From Thermoproteota archaeon (GTDB taxonomy: Archaea > Korarchaeota > Korarchaeia > Korarchaeales > Korarchaeaceae): DNA of 64,000 bases. The stretch lies in contig JAOZGC010000001.1 in the NCBI GenBank assembly GCA_027491915.1, positions 1 to 64,000 on the forward strand. The letters run 5' to 3'. A model generated the notes under the pieces. It made no database searches and was not told the DNA's origin. It saw nothing but the letters and a program-made list of their open reading frames with translations. The position numbers were made by a program, and so were the translations under genes. Shown here one piece after another: positions 1 through 8,289 of this stretch (its first letter is position 1; the number at the start of each line of letters is the position of its first letter).

Positions 1-1651
1 TCCTGAAGACCTCCCTGACGGCCCTCTCGCTCTCCCCCACCCACTTGCTCAGGAGCTCGGGCCCCTTCACCGATATGAAGTTGGCCTCGCTCTCCGTGGC
101 CACGGCCCTGGCCAGGAGGGTCTTGCCGCACCCGGGCGGGCCGTAGAGGAGGATGCCCCTTGGGGGCTCTATCCCCAGCCGCTCGAAGGAGTCGGGCCTC
201 TTCATGGGAAGCTCGACCAGCTCTCTCAAGGTTCTCTTGGCATCCTCTAGGTCTCCGACGTCTTCCCACCTGACGTTTGGGACCTCTATCGCTATCTCCC
301 TCATGGCCGACGGTTGGACCAGTCTGAGCGCCTCCAGGAAGTCCTTCCTGGTGACCTTCAATCCCTCGAGGACCTCTATGGGAACCGTGTCGGTCTCCAG
401 GTCTATGGAGGGGAGGATCCTCCTGAGGGCGGCCATGGCGGCCTCCCTCACCAGCGCGGCCAGGTCCGCGCCGACGAATCCGTGGGTTATGTCGGCCAGC
501 TCGTCCAGATCAACGTCATCCGCCAGGGGGACGTTTCTGGTGTGGATCTGGAGGATCTCCTTCCTGGCAGCCCTGTCGGGCACCCCTATCTCTATCTCCC
601 TGTCGAACCTGCCGGGCCTCCTGAGGGCCGGGTCTATGGCCTCTATCCTGTTGGTCGCCCCTATCACTATGACGTCCCCCCTGCTCTGGAGGCCGTCCAT
701 CAGGGAAAGGAGCTGGGCCACGACCCTCCTCTCCACCTCCCCGGTGACCTCGTTCCTGTTGGGAGCTATGGAGTCTATCTCATCTATGAAGACTATCGAC
801 GGGGCGGACTTCTCCGCCTCGTCGAATATCTGCCTCAGCCTCTTCTCGCTCTCCCCGTAGTACTTGCTCATTATCTCCGGGCCGTTTATGCTTATGAAGT
901 GGGCGCCGCTCTCGTTGGCCACGGCCCTGGCCAGGAGGGTCTTGCCGCACCCGGGCGGGCCGTAGAGGAGGATGCCCCTTGGGGGCTCTATCCCCAGGTG
1001 CCTGAAGAGCTCCGGGTGCCTGAGGGGGAGCTCCACCATCTCCCTGATCCTCTGGATGGCCTCTTTCAGTCCTCCTATGTCCTCGTAAGTTATGGCGGGG
1101 AGTTTTATCTTCGAGATCTCGACGGGCCTCTCCCTGACCTCTACCACGGTCGACTCTCCAACCTTTCCGTAGTTCTTGGGGCTCACCCCGGCGACCACAA
1201 GGGGTATGTATCTCCTGAACACCGCGACGAGCACCGTGTCCCCCTTGGTGACCACGTAGTCCAGCAGGGTCCTCTTCACCCACTGATTGAACTCCGGCCC
1301 GATCCTCATCGGATGCTCTTGGGGGGCCAAGATGACTTTCGTGGCCTCTATCGCCTTGACGGGCCTGATCCTGACCTTCTCCCCGGTTCTGACCCCGGCG
1401 TTCCCCTTCACTATCTTGTCCATCCTGATGTACCTGGTCCCTATGTCCATGGGGACCGAGGACATCGCCCTGGCGTGGGTGACCCTGCTCCCGAATATCC
1501 TGAGGTAGTCCCCGGTGGATATCCCCGCGTCCCTCATGACCTTTGGATCGAGCCTGACGATCCCCCTGCCGAAGTCCTCCTGCTTGAGGACGTCTTGGAC
1601 TATCATCGTGACCTCCACTCGCCTCTCTTCCTTCCCTCTCCCCTTTGGCAC
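1..1651 (-). CDS. cdc48: Cdc48/VCP-type AAA ATPase (3' end beyond window)
   Basis: This is a tandem AAA+ unfoldase of the Cdc48/p97/VAT family, which extracts and unfolds proteins, probably for the proteasome. The reading frame shows an N-terminal substrate/cofactor domain (about residues 1-190), a D1 module with P-loop GPPGCGKT (231-238) and a Walker B ending in IDEID, and the start of D2 with a second GPPGCGKT (504-511). The gene runs off the left edge inside D2. I chose the GTG at 1651 because it keeps the first beta strand of the double-psi barrel and lies behind a GAGGAGGGG ribosome binding site; the first ATG (1606) would remove that strand. A TATA box lies at 1692-1702. The gene follows the NDPK-like gene on the same strand. 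The two P-loop regions share an 82-bp identical DNA segment. Confidence 0.95.
   Translation of the reverse strand, partial: MPKGRGKEERRVEVTMIVQDVLKQEDFGRGIVRLDPKVMRDAGISTGDYLRIFGSRVTHARAMSSVPMDIGTRYIRMDKIVKGNAGVRTGEKVRIRPVKAIEATKVILAPQEHPMRIGPEFNQWVKRTLLDYVVTKGDTVLVAVFRRYIPLVVAGVSPKNYGKVGESTVVEVRERPVEISKIKLPAITYEDIGGLKEAIQRIREMVELPLRHPELFRHLGIEPPRGILLYGPPGCGKTLLARAVANESGAHFISINGPEIMSKYYGESEKRLRQIFDEAEKSAPSIVFIDEIDSIAPNRNEVTGEVERRVVAQLLSLMDGLQSRGDVIVIGATNRIEAIDPALRRPGRFDREIEIGVPDRAARKEILQIHTRNVPLADDVDLDELADITHGFVGADLAALVREAAMAALRRILPSIDLETDTVPIEVLEGLKVTRKDFLEALRLVQPSAMREIAIEVPNVRWEDVGDLEDAKRTLRELVELPMKRPDSFERLGIEPPRGILLYGPPGCGKTLLARAVATESEANFISVKGPELLSKWVGESERAVREVFR
97..178 (-). repeat. 82-bp perfect repeat, copy in Cdc48 D2
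   Basis: Positions 97-178 are identical base for base to 916-997, 819 bp (273 codons) apart, and cover the Walker A region of D2. The flanking bases on both sides differ at once. Identity at every third codon position over 27 codons is more than protein conservation requires, so recent gene conversion between D1 and D2 is a likely explanation. Confidence 0.85.
916..997 (-). repeat. 82-bp perfect repeat, copy in Cdc48 D1
   Basis: This is the D1 partner of the repeat at 97-178. It covers the segment leading into and through the P-loop of the first AAA module. Confidence 0.85.
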
Positions 1652-1690
1652 GGGATCCCCTCCTCTCTCAGGGAGAGATCTCCCCGAGCG

Positions 1691-2824
1691 TTATATAAAG
1701 TGGCCCCGCGCGGAGCCCAGGATCGGCCTGCCCACCCTATTCAGGTCCCTCATCATCTGGGGCATGACGGCCCACGTGCTGTGGACGATTACCTCGTCCC
1801 ACTCGTCGGTCAAGACGTCGAGGGACTCCATCTCCAGCACAATCACGTCGAAATCCCGCCTCTCGGCCAGGGCCGCCTCGTCGCTCAGCAGCCATATGGC
1901 CGTGGAGGCCACAATGGCCTCCCTCTCTGCCTGCCACCGCCTCCCCTTCCGCCCCGGATCCGGGGGGGATCTGGCCAGGTCCACCGCAGACCCCTCCAGG
2001 TCCCGGAGCATGGACTCCGCCAGGGAGGACATCCTGCCCTCCACGCCGACCAGCATCTCCCTCTCCCTCGCGGGGGGCAGGTCCTCCCCCACTATCTCCC
2101 CCTCCTCGTCCAGCAGCCGGGACACCTCGGCCTCCAGTCCGGGCGGCAGGAGGGATGCGGCCTCGTCCTTCACCCTGTGGAAGGAATCCCACCTCCTGAT
2201 CCTTCTCGGCTCGTCTGGCGAGATCTCCTCCGGGCTCCACTCCGCCGGATCCTCCGTCTCCAGCCCGTCCACTATCTCCTCCATCGAGAAGAAGACGGAG
2301 GCCTCCCTGACGGCCGCGGCCGGGTCGTCGGAGGCGTGTATCAGGTTCAGGACCCTGTTCCCCCCCTTGAGGTCGTACCTGATCTGCCCCTCCACGCCGG
2401 CGTCCGGGGTGGTCGGCCCCACGAGCTCTCTCAACCTGGTGGGCAGGCTCTCCTCTCCCCCCGGCGGATCCCCCCTGAGGAGCACCGCCACAACCTCCCT
2501 CCCCGAGAACACCTTCGGCATGATCCACCAGCTGTCTCTGTACTTCTCCTTGACGAACCTGTAGAGCTCGTCTATCTGAGGAGGATCCATCTTGGAGACG
2601 CGCAGGGCCGCCGCCCACAGACCCTCCGACTCCAGCCTGGACAGGATCTCCGGGGCCAGCCCGGAGGCGAAGGCGTCCGGCTTTATCATGGCGAAGGCGA
2701 ACTCCCTCAGCCTATCGACGTGCCCCGGTCCGGCCACGGAGAGGAACTCCTCCCTCAGCTCGCGGTACACCTCGGCCTCCAGGGGGTCCTCCCTGTCGAA
2801 GTATCCCAGCGCCCCGCGAGCCAT
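1691..2824 (-). CDS. Nucleoside diphosphate kinase domain with large unknown C-terminal extension
   Basis: Residues about 42-180 look like a nucleoside diphosphate kinase, which passes a phosphate from ATP to other NDPs through a phospho-histidine. Visible motifs are AMIKPDAF (catalytic Lys about 48), GPTTPDA, and NLIHASD with the phospho-accepting His at 163, followed by the REASVFF helix. NDPKs are normally 130-150 residues; this protein is 377, with an acidic, helical C-terminal region of about 200 residues that I do not recognise, and an insertion between GPTTP and the His motif. The ATG at 2824 sits 7 bp after the aglB stop, so the two genes are probably co-transcribed. A longer frame upstream overlaps aglB and is unlikely. 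NDPK activity is inferred; the role of the extension is unknown. Confidence 0.75.
   Translation of the reverse strand: MARGALGYFDREDPLEAEVYRELREEFLSVAGPGHVDRLREFAFAMIKPDAFASGLAPEILSRLESEGLWAAALRVSKMDPPQIDELYRFVKEKYRDSWWIMPKVFSGREVVAVLLRGDPPGGEESLPTRLRELVGPTTPDAGVEGQIRYDLKGGNRVLNLIHASDDPAAAVREASVFFSMEEIVDGLETEDPAEWSPEEISPDEPRRIRRWDSFHRVKDEAASLLPPGLEAEVSRLLDEEGEIVGEDLPPAREREMLVGVEGRMSSLAESMLRDLEGSAVDLARSPPDPGRKGRRWQAEREAIVASTAIWLLSDEAALAERRDFDVIVLEMESLDVLTDEWDEVIVHSTWAVMPQMMRDLNRVGRPILGSARGHFI
1692..1702 (-). promoter_or_regulatory. TATA box for cdc48
   Basis: The minus strand reads TTTATATAAC here, 41-51 bp before the GTG start of cdc48. This leaves a short leader of about 20 nt that holds the GAGGAGGGG ribosome binding site. 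The box overlaps the stop of the upstream NDPK-like gene. Confidence 0.6.
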
Positions 2825-2831
2825 CCGTGGC

Positions 2832-4910
2832 TCACCAGCCCCTGATCCTGTAGACGACGACCCTCGGGAACCCGCCGACCTTCGACTCGTACGCGAGCTC
2901 GAAGAACTCCGGTTCCTGGGCCGAGCCCCGCTGCAGGACACCCCCCTTTGAGAAGGCGTCTATAGCCAACTTGAAGAGGGTGAGGTTCCTGGCGAAGTCG
3001 GTCGGCATAGTCCTATTCGTTCCGGGGGCCCTCCTGAAGAAGAGCGGGAAGTCCTCATACGCGAACGCCCGGTCTCCGGTGAACGGGTTGTGGACGAACC
3101 TCTCCGCTATCCAAGCCATGGCCATCCACTTCCCCGCCCCCGTCAGGCACTGCCCGGTGTACATGTTGCAAACCTCGGCGAACAGGTCCACGACCACGTA
3201 GCTCGCGTTGTACTTCATGGCGGTGTTCAGCATATCCTCCTCCGTACCTATGAACGACTTGGCTATGACCCTAACCTGGGACGCGTTTATGTTGAGACCG
3301 TCCGCCAGGCTGACCCTCCTCGCCCCGTCCGCCAGCCAGTATCCGTAGTCCCACCACGATATCACCACGTCCGTCGGGTCGGTGGAGTTCCTGATCCAAC
3401 TCAGCGCGTCGTCCCACCCCCTCGGGTATCCCAGTCCGTAGCCGGAGGCGTAGGAGTAGGCGTTGTACCCTGACACGGCCAGGGGGGCGATAACCATCAG
3501 ACCCAGCATGGTCAGCGGCATCCAGAGCCTGCCGATCTTCTGACCCAGGGTGACCTCCCTCTTCCTCTTCCGCAGGTACTCCTCCATGGCCCTTATCCTC
3601 TTGCTGGCGCCGCTGTAGGACTCGCCGAGTCGGTGGGCCAGGTAGGCCGTCGATAGGGAAAGGAATGGGGCCGATATCGGCGGCAACCTGGCGAAGCTCA
3701 TGGCGAAGTAGACGGAGCTGGATGCGAGCAGGACCAACCCCAGGTGGACCGGATCCCTCCACCTCTCTATCAGCATCAGCCCCAAGCCCAGGAGTCCCGG
3801 TATGAGCAGGAACCCTATGGACCTGGCGGAGGCCTGTGGGTTGGTCTGGTGCTCGGCGACCGTGTCTATGACGTTCCCCCTGCCCAGATCGGCCCCCGGA
3901 TTGAACACCTTGATGAATCTCTTCCCGGAGAACCTGAAGCCGGCCGCGTATCCCACGCCCAGGGCGATCACCGCCAGAGCCAGCACCGAAAGGACCCTCC
4001 GCCTGGTGATCAGGCTTCCGAGCTTGCCCTCCCCCCCGTAGGCCGACCACGCCTCGTAGAGCAGCACGGCCGCCACGGCGGCGTATGCCACCGAGCTCTC
4101 CACACTCAGGTAGAAGACCTTGTGCGTCAGCTGTGGTATGAGTCCCATGGAGGCCAGCGAGACGTATATTGGGGGTAGCCCGAAGCCGAACTCCATCTGC
4201 CTCGTCAGCCTGCCCAGCAGGAGACCTGCCAACAGGAACAAGGCGTAACCGTCGAAGAACAGCCTGAAACCTGCCCAGAGTCCGGCGGAGAAGACCAGGA
4301 GAATCCCGCTCAGGGCTCCCCAGACGACGCTCTTCCACAGCCTGTCCTCGGTGGCGGCGTAGATGCTCATCGCCAGCGAGCCGACCAAGAAGGGGATGGC
4401 GAACTGCTCGTGCCTGTAGAATCCCGCGACGCTCCTTTGGGCGTAAGCCCAGGTGATCGTCACCGAAATAGCGCCGGCGGCGGCCCCCAGCCTGCCCCCC
4501 CACAGCCTCCTCGCCAGGAGGTAGACCGGTATCGCGGCCAGGGGGGCGAAAAACGCCGGGATCAAAACGCACGCCTGTCTGATCGTCAGGTCTGATCCGA
4601 GGAACCTCATCAGGTGGTAGAGGGCCGCCCCGAGGTAGTAGTGGAACACCGGGAGCCTCTCCCTCGGATCGTAGCTCCAGGGATGCCAGCCCATAGGGTC
4701 GTACTCCGGGATGTGCCCCTCTTCTATCAGGTCCTTGGTCATCCTGTAGTGGAGCAGGGGGTCGTCGGCCGTCAGGTTAAGGCCATACCTCAGCGCCGGC
4801 TGCAGCCTTATGAAGATCCCGAGGCCTACGGCCGCCAGGATCGCGGCGATTTCTATCAGCGCCCACATTACCGCGTAGATTCTCCCATTTCCCCGGATCA
4901 ACGGGTTCAC
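2832..4910 (-). CDS. aglB: Oligosaccharyltransferase AglB/STT3
   Basis: This is the catalytic membrane subunit of archaeal N-glycosylation, which moves a lipid-linked oligosaccharide onto Asn-X-Ser/Thr of exported proteins. The 692-residue protein has an N-terminal membrane helix, an acidic TADDP motif (Asp 49/50) in the first external loop, many further membrane segments, and the diagnostic WWDYG motif (519-523) at the start of the soluble C-terminal domain. It starts with GTG at 4910. A TATA box (4933-4943) is about 28 bp upstream, so the transcript is probably leaderless and separate from the rpoL operon. The NDPK-like gene and cdc48 follow. Sequon-rich secreted proteins elsewhere in the window are plausible substrates. 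Confidence 0.95.
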   Translation of the reverse strand: MNPLIRGNGRIYAVMWALIEIAAILAAVGLGIFIRLQPALRYGLNLTADDPLLHYRMTKDLIEEGHIPEYDPMGWHPWSYDPRERLPVFHYYLGAALYHLMRFLGSDLTIRQACVLIPAFFAPLAAIPVYLLARRLWGGRLGAAAGAISVTITWAYAQRSVAGFYRHEQFAIPFLVGSLAMSIYAATEDRLWKSVVWGALSGILLVFSAGLWAGFRLFFDGYALFLLAGLLLGRLTRQMEFGFGLPPIYVSLASMGLIPQLTHKVFYLSVESSVAYAAVAAVLLYEAWSAYGGEGKLGSLITRRRVLSVLALAVIALGVGYAAGFRFSGKRFIKVFNPGADLGRGNVIDTVAEHQTNPQASARSIGFLLIPGLLGLGLMLIERWRDPVHLGLVLLASSSVYFAMSFARLPPISAPFLSLSTAYLAHRLGESYSGASKRIRAMEEYLRKRKREVTLGQKIGRLWMPLTMLGLMVIAPLAVSGYNAYSYASGYGLGYPRGWDDALSWIRNSTDPTDVVISWWDYGYWLADGARRVSLADGLNINASQVRVIAKSFIGTEEDMLNTAMKYNASYVVVDLFAEVCNMYTGQCLTGAGKWMAMAWIAERFVHNPFTGDRAFAYEDFPLFFRRAPGTNRTMPTDFARNLTLFKLAIDAFSKGGVLQRGSAQEPEFFELAYESKVGGFPRVVVYRIRGW

Positions 4911-4932
4911 CGCCGAGGCCCGGGAAGCGGGT

Positions 4933-4943
4933 GGATAAAAATG
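4933..4943 (-). promoter_or_regulatory. TATA box for aglB
   Basis: The minus strand reads ATTTTTATCC in a GC-rich background, centred about 28 bp before the GTG start of aglB. It lies between the rpoL stop and aglB, so aglB probably has its own leaderless transcript. Confidence 0.65.
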
Positions 4944-4954
4944 GTTCCGAAGGT

Positions 4955-5260
4955 TCAGACGCCCGTCCTCTCAACCTCTCTCTCCACGCTCTCCCTAAGC
5001 TCTTCGTACTCCCTCCTCAACAGATCCAACGCCCTCTTGACGGCCTCGATGGGATCCCCCTCTCTGGTCCTGACGTAGACGACCGCCTCCTCCACCAGGG
5101 GGTGGGGGACGTCGTAACCGGCGAACTCCACGCCCACCTCGTGCAGGGCGGATACCAGCGGCACGACGAGCGTGTAGGTCTCTCCCCTTATCCTAACCTC
5201 GATCTCCCCCTCCCCCCTCCTCCTTATCTCGACCGAGAAGTCGTCAGCGTCGGATTCCAA
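4955..5260 (-). CDS. rpoL: DNA-directed RNA polymerase subunit L (Rpb11-like)
   Basis: This is the small RNA polymerase assembly subunit that pairs with subunit D (Rpb3). The 101-residue protein has the family pattern: an IRGETYTL strand, a SALHEVGVEFAGYDVPHPL segment and a C-terminal helix after REGDPIEAVKRAL. Family members are usually about 90-100 residues. The only in-frame start is TTG at 5260, five bases after the stop of the preceding gene. It is the last gene of the minus-strand run with csl4, a common archaeal neighbourhood. Confidence 0.92.
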   Translation of the reverse strand: MESDADDFSVEIRRRGEGEIEVRIRGETYTLVVPLVSALHEVGVEFAGYDVPHPLVEEAVVYVRTREGDPIEAVKRALDLLRREYEELRESVEREVERTGV

Positions 5261-5265
5261 CCGAT

Positions 5266-5895
5266 CTACCTCCCGGACAGTTCTCTGAGCACGGACTCTG
5301 GGCTTCTCCTGAAAAGATAAATTCCATCCACCTCCTCTATCATCCCAGCCTCCAGGGCCTCGTCCATCACGTCCAGGAAAGACCTCCCGGATATGACGGC
5401 CGCGGCCGCGAGAACCTCCCTGACCCTCCTCTGCCTGACCTCCAGCCTGGCGACCGAGGCCACGGCCCTAAGACTCTCAATTAGCTCCCCCATCTCCTCG
5501 GGTGTCGTGTCCGTTCTGAGCACGTCTCCCGCCCATGAGACCTCTCTCCCCATCCCCCGGAGGGCCGTGACCAGCAGCGAGATCCCGACCCCTCCTACCC
5601 TCTCGTTCAACCAGTCCCTGGGGTACCTCCTCACCCTGCCCCCAGATCTCACCATCGTGAAGTTGCGTAGGGCGTTCCTGGCGGTCTTCTCGGTCTTCCT
5701 CATCTCCTCGGTCGTTCCGTAGACCGTCACGGACAACCTGCCCGGCGAGGTGTACCTGTAGGAGTAGTCCCTCCCCTCAAGCTTCTTCTCCAGGTAGTCC
5801 AGGAACTCCTCCACCTCCACCCCCCCACCCGGAATCGACATGGAGAAGGTCCTCTTCCCGTTGACTTCAACTGGAGATCTCCGTCTGGCTCTCAT
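5266..5895 (-). CDS. Conserved archaeal protein between csl4 and rpoL (possibly DUF2067)
   Basis: I do not recognise a catalytic motif. The 209-residue protein has an N-terminal alpha/beta part, a central part rich in Arg, and a C-terminal part (about residues 155-205) that looks like a winged-helix domain. The position between csl4 and rpoL suggests an RNA-related job and recalls the DUF2067 family, but I cannot confirm that from sequence alone. The ATG at 5895 follows GGGGTGGT at good spacing and lies just after the csl4 stop; a GTG at 5907 would add four residues and overlap csl4. Confidence 0.7.
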   Translation of the reverse strand: MRARRRSPVEVNGKRTFSMSIPGGGVEVEEFLDYLEKKLEGRDYSYRYTSPGRLSVTVYGTTEEMRKTEKTARNALRNFTMVRSGGRVRRYPRDWLNERVGGVGISLLVTALRGMGREVSWAGDVLRTDTTPEEMGELIESLRAVASVARLEVRQRRVREVLAAAAVISGRSFLDVMDEALEAGMIEEVDGIYLFRRSPESVLRELSGR

Positions 5896-5897
5896 CC

Positions 5898-6485
5898 CTA
5901 ATACCACCCCCTCTTGAATGGATTTAAACCATAATCCTCGCTTATCTTCCTATCTAGGATAACCTTCCCGCACTCGGGACACACCAGCGTGTAACCCACC
6001 TTCCTCAGCACCGCGCCGCAGGACGGGCACCTCGCCCTTATGACCCCCTCTCTCCTGCCGACGAGGCTAAGCACCACCTGGCCGTTCTCCACCTCCTCGA
6101 CCCTGGCCAAGACGACGTCTCCCGGGAAAGCCGCGGCGTTCGAACTGACTCTCCTGAGGAGTATGCCCTCGACCGGGTTCTTGAGCCTCACCCTGATGGG
6201 ACTGACGATCGAGTCTATCCTCACCCTCGATATCGTCGTTTCCGTCTGCCACACGGTCCCCACGACCGTCCACCCCCTCTCCAGGGGCAGGGGGGGGTCC
6301 CTGACAGGGTCGACGTTGACCTTCCCCTCTCCCCTCCTCAGGTATCCCAGGTGGGCCGACCTTATTACCCCCCCGTCGACGTACACCCCCCTGCCCGGGA
6401 TGTACTCCTCAATGACCCCTATGGCCTCCCCGGGCAGCACGACGTCTCTCTCTCCCCGACCGCCGTCTCCTCCCCTCTCCTCCAA
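5898..6485 (-). CDS. csl4: Exosome RNA-binding subunit Csl4
   Basis: Csl4 forms part of the cap on the archaeal exosome and helps bind RNA for 3'-5' decay or tailing. The 195-residue protein shows the usual three parts: an N-terminal beta domain (VVLPGEAIGVIEEYIPG), a central S1 fold (about 68-148), and a C-terminal zinc ribbon with Cys 153, 156, 169 and 172 (CPSCG and CPECG). The TTG at 6485 directly follows the stop of the methylase gene and has GAGGTGA just upstream. Other exosome genes (rrp41, rrp42) are not in the window. Confidence 0.95.
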   Translation of the reverse strand: MEERGGDGGRGERDVVLPGEAIGVIEEYIPGRGVYVDGGVIRSAHLGYLRRGEGKVNVDPVRDPPLPLERGWTVVGTVWQTETTISRVRIDSIVSPIRVRLKNPVEGILLRRVSSNAAAFPGDVVLARVEEVENGQVVLSLVGRREGVIRARCPSCGAVLRKVGYTLVCPECGKVILDRKISEDYGLNPFKRGWY

Positions 6486-7094
6486 TCACCTCACCTCGAA
6501 CCTCAGCACCTCGGCCTCCACCAGCGCCAGCCTCTTCTCGTGAAACTCAAACATCCTTGGTATTTTAATCGAGACGCGGGTCGCGTGGGTCAGAACCCCG
6601 CCGACCTCCGCCGCCTTCCTCGCCAAGAAGTCCGAGTTCCCGGCCTTGTGCAAGCTGTAGACCACCTTCGATATCTCCAGGGCCTTCAGGAGGAACTCGA
6701 CATCGGCCCCTCTCCTCCTGACGCCGAAGGGGGGGTTCTGAACGCACGTGTCGTACCTCCCCCCGACCTCGGAGACGTCTGCCACGTGGAACCTCGCGCA
6801 GTCGACGCCGAGCTTCCTGGCGTTTCGCCAGGCTACCACCACGGCGGAGGGATCGACGTCGTAGCCCACCGCCTCGCGCGCCCCCAGGAGGCAGGATCCC
6901 AGGGTCAGTATCCCGTTGCCGCACCCCAGGTCGACCACCCTCTTACCCGCCAGATCCCCCATGAGGCTGGCCCACCAGAGGAGGCCGGCCGCCACGTCTG
7001 GCGGGGTCTGATACTGCTCTAGGTCCACCCTCGGTCTCGGGATCGGCTCCAAGCCCGATAGGACTATCTCCAGGTCTCTCTTCGCGCGTATCAA
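6486..7094 (-). CDS. METTL5-like RNA adenine N6-methyltransferase
   Basis: This is a class I SAM-dependent methylase of the METTL5/COG2263 type, which in eukaryotes makes m6A in small-subunit rRNA. The SAM site VVDLGCGNGILTLG (about 53-66) and the amino-methylase catalytic motif NPPF (120-123) are clear; length (202 residues) fits. The TTG start at 7094 overlaps the rpl10e stop as TTGA, which suggests translational coupling. Family members need a Trm112 partner; a Trm112-like gene lies at 45145-45450. The rRNA target is inferred from the family. Confidence 0.85.
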   Translation of the reverse strand: MIRAKRDLEIVLSGLEPIPRPRVDLEQYQTPPDVAAGLLWWASLMGDLAGKRVVDLGCGNGILTLGSCLLGAREAVGYDVDPSAVVVAWRNARKLGVDCARFHVADVSEVGGRYDTCVQNPPFGVRRRGADVEFLLKALEISKVVYSLHKAGNSDFLARKAAEVGGVLTHATRVSIKIPRMFEFHEKRLALVEAEVLRFEVR

Positions 7095-7594
7095 CCGCCG
7101 ATCCTCTCTACCACGAGCCTGGTCATGGGGGGAAGCTTGATCTTTGCCACCTCCATGACGTATCTGGCCTGTTCCAATTCTTCGGCCTTGACCCTCATGA
7201 GCATTATGGTCTCTCCGGCGCGGAGCTGGGCCGCCCTCGCGTCCGGCTTTCCAAAGGCGAGCCTCATACCCTTCTGCAGCCTCTCTGCCTTGTGAACCCC
7301 GGCCATGGCGTGCTTCCTGAGTATGTGGTGGGGATAGGGGACCACCTTCATGAAGTAGGGGCCGGCTATCCTCTTCCTTATCTGAGACACCGCGGCCATC
7401 CGCGCGGCCTCCAGCGCGTTGCTCCTAACCTGGAACGGGGCGGTTGACTCTATCCTGATCTCGTAGTCGTAGTCCTCGTTGGGATCCCCGTGGTCGAACT
7501 TCTGTATCTTGCTGTAGGGCTTGCTCTTTATGTACTCCAGCCTCGTGTAGGGCCTCTGAATGGCCCTGTAATTTCTGGCCGGCCTAAGCGACAC
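7091..7594 (-). CDS. rpl10e: Ribosomal protein L10e (uL16)
   Basis: This is the archaeal large-subunit protein uL16/L10e near the peptidyl-transferase centre. Motifs include SLRPARNYR at the N-terminus, the PHHILRKHAMAGVHKAERLQKGM segment split over about 90-112, and FGKPDARAAQL. The length (167 residues) is normal. I prefer the GTG at 7594 because GGAGGTG lies seven bases upstream; the GTG at 7600 would be too close to that site. The start overlaps the 3' end of trmJ by 11 bp. Confidence 0.96.
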   Translation of the reverse strand: MSLRPARNYRAIQRPYTRLEYIKSKPYSKIQKFDHGDPNEDYDYEIRIESTAPFQVRSNALEAARMAAVSQIRKRIAGPYFMKVVPYPHHILRKHAMAGVHKAERLQKGMRLAFGKPDARAAQLRAGETIMLMRVKAEELEQARYVMEVAKIKLPPMTRLVVERIGG

Positions 7595-8285
7595 GATCAC
7601 ACACCTCCAGCCTATTCTTCACCTTGACCACGGCCTCCAGCAGGTACGTCGCCTCCTCCCTGGTGACCCCGCACGGGTACGCGCGGCCCAGGATCCTCCC
7701 CAGGGTCAGCATGAGTCTCCTCTCCTTGTGGTCCGGGAGGCCGATCCGGGATAGGATCTCACCCAGGTAAATAAGCGTTCTCTCCCTCAGCCCGCGCGGC
7801 ACCGGCTCGACCTTCCCACCCCCTCGGGAGGCCATGCTCATCTCGTAGAGCACCACGGCCGCGGCGTTGGCCAGGTTCATCGCGGCGTATTCCCTGCTGG
7901 TCGGTATGGTGACGACCACGTCGCAGAGGGAGAGCTCCTCGTTCGTCAGCCCGGTGGACTCCCTGCCGAACACGAGCCCCACCTTCCCGCCCCACCTGAG
8001 CGACTCGGCGAATGACCTGAGCTCCACTGCCCTCCTCAGCGGGGACCGAATCGCCACCCTGGCGGTCGTCCCGACGACCAGGTCCGTCCCCTCTAGGGCC
8101 TCCTCCAGGCTGACCACGATCTTGCACGACCTGAGGATGTCTGCCGCCCTCATGGCCGCGGCCTCCGCCCTGTCCAGGCTGTCGAACATGGGGGACACGA
8201 GCCACAGGTCGGAGTAACCGAAGTTCATCATCGCCCTGGCTATCATGCCAACGTTTATGGAGTTCTCGGGCTCGACGAGTATCAC
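7584..8285 (-). CDS. trmJ: tRNA (Nm32) 2'-O-methyltransferase, TrmJ/SpoU family
   Basis: This SPOUT-class enzyme methylates the ribose of tRNA position 32 in characterised archaeal relatives. The trefoil-knot motifs are present: VEPENSINVGMIARAM at the N-terminus, GLVFGRESTGLTNEEL, and IPTSREYAAMNLANAAA. The C-terminal part is helical. The frame stays open to an ATG at 8387, but that extension is antisense to the N-terminus of the divergent CDP-alcohol gene and does not fit the family; the GTG at 8285 gives the usual start right at the first strand. It leads the translation gene run. Confidence 0.85.
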   Translation of the reverse strand: MILVEPENSINVGMIARAMMNFGYSDLWLVSPMFDSLDRAEAAAMRAADILRSCKIVVSLEEALEGTDLVVGTTARVAIRSPLRRAVELRSFAESLRWGGKVGLVFGRESTGLTNEELSLCDVVVTIPTSREYAAMNLANAAAVVLYEMSMASRGGGKVEPVPRGLRERTLIYLGEILSRIGLPDHKERRLMLTLGRILGRAYPCGVTREEATYLLEAVVKVKNRLEVCDRVA

Positions 8286-8289
8286 CCTT

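Noticed and set aside
314-2845. Long plus-strand open frame of 843 codons opposite cdc48 and the NDPK-like gene
   Set aside because: Its product is low-complexity (Pro, Gly, Leu, His rich) and matches no domain, while the minus strand encodes clear Cdc48 and NDPK motifs. High GC content keeps antisense frames open.
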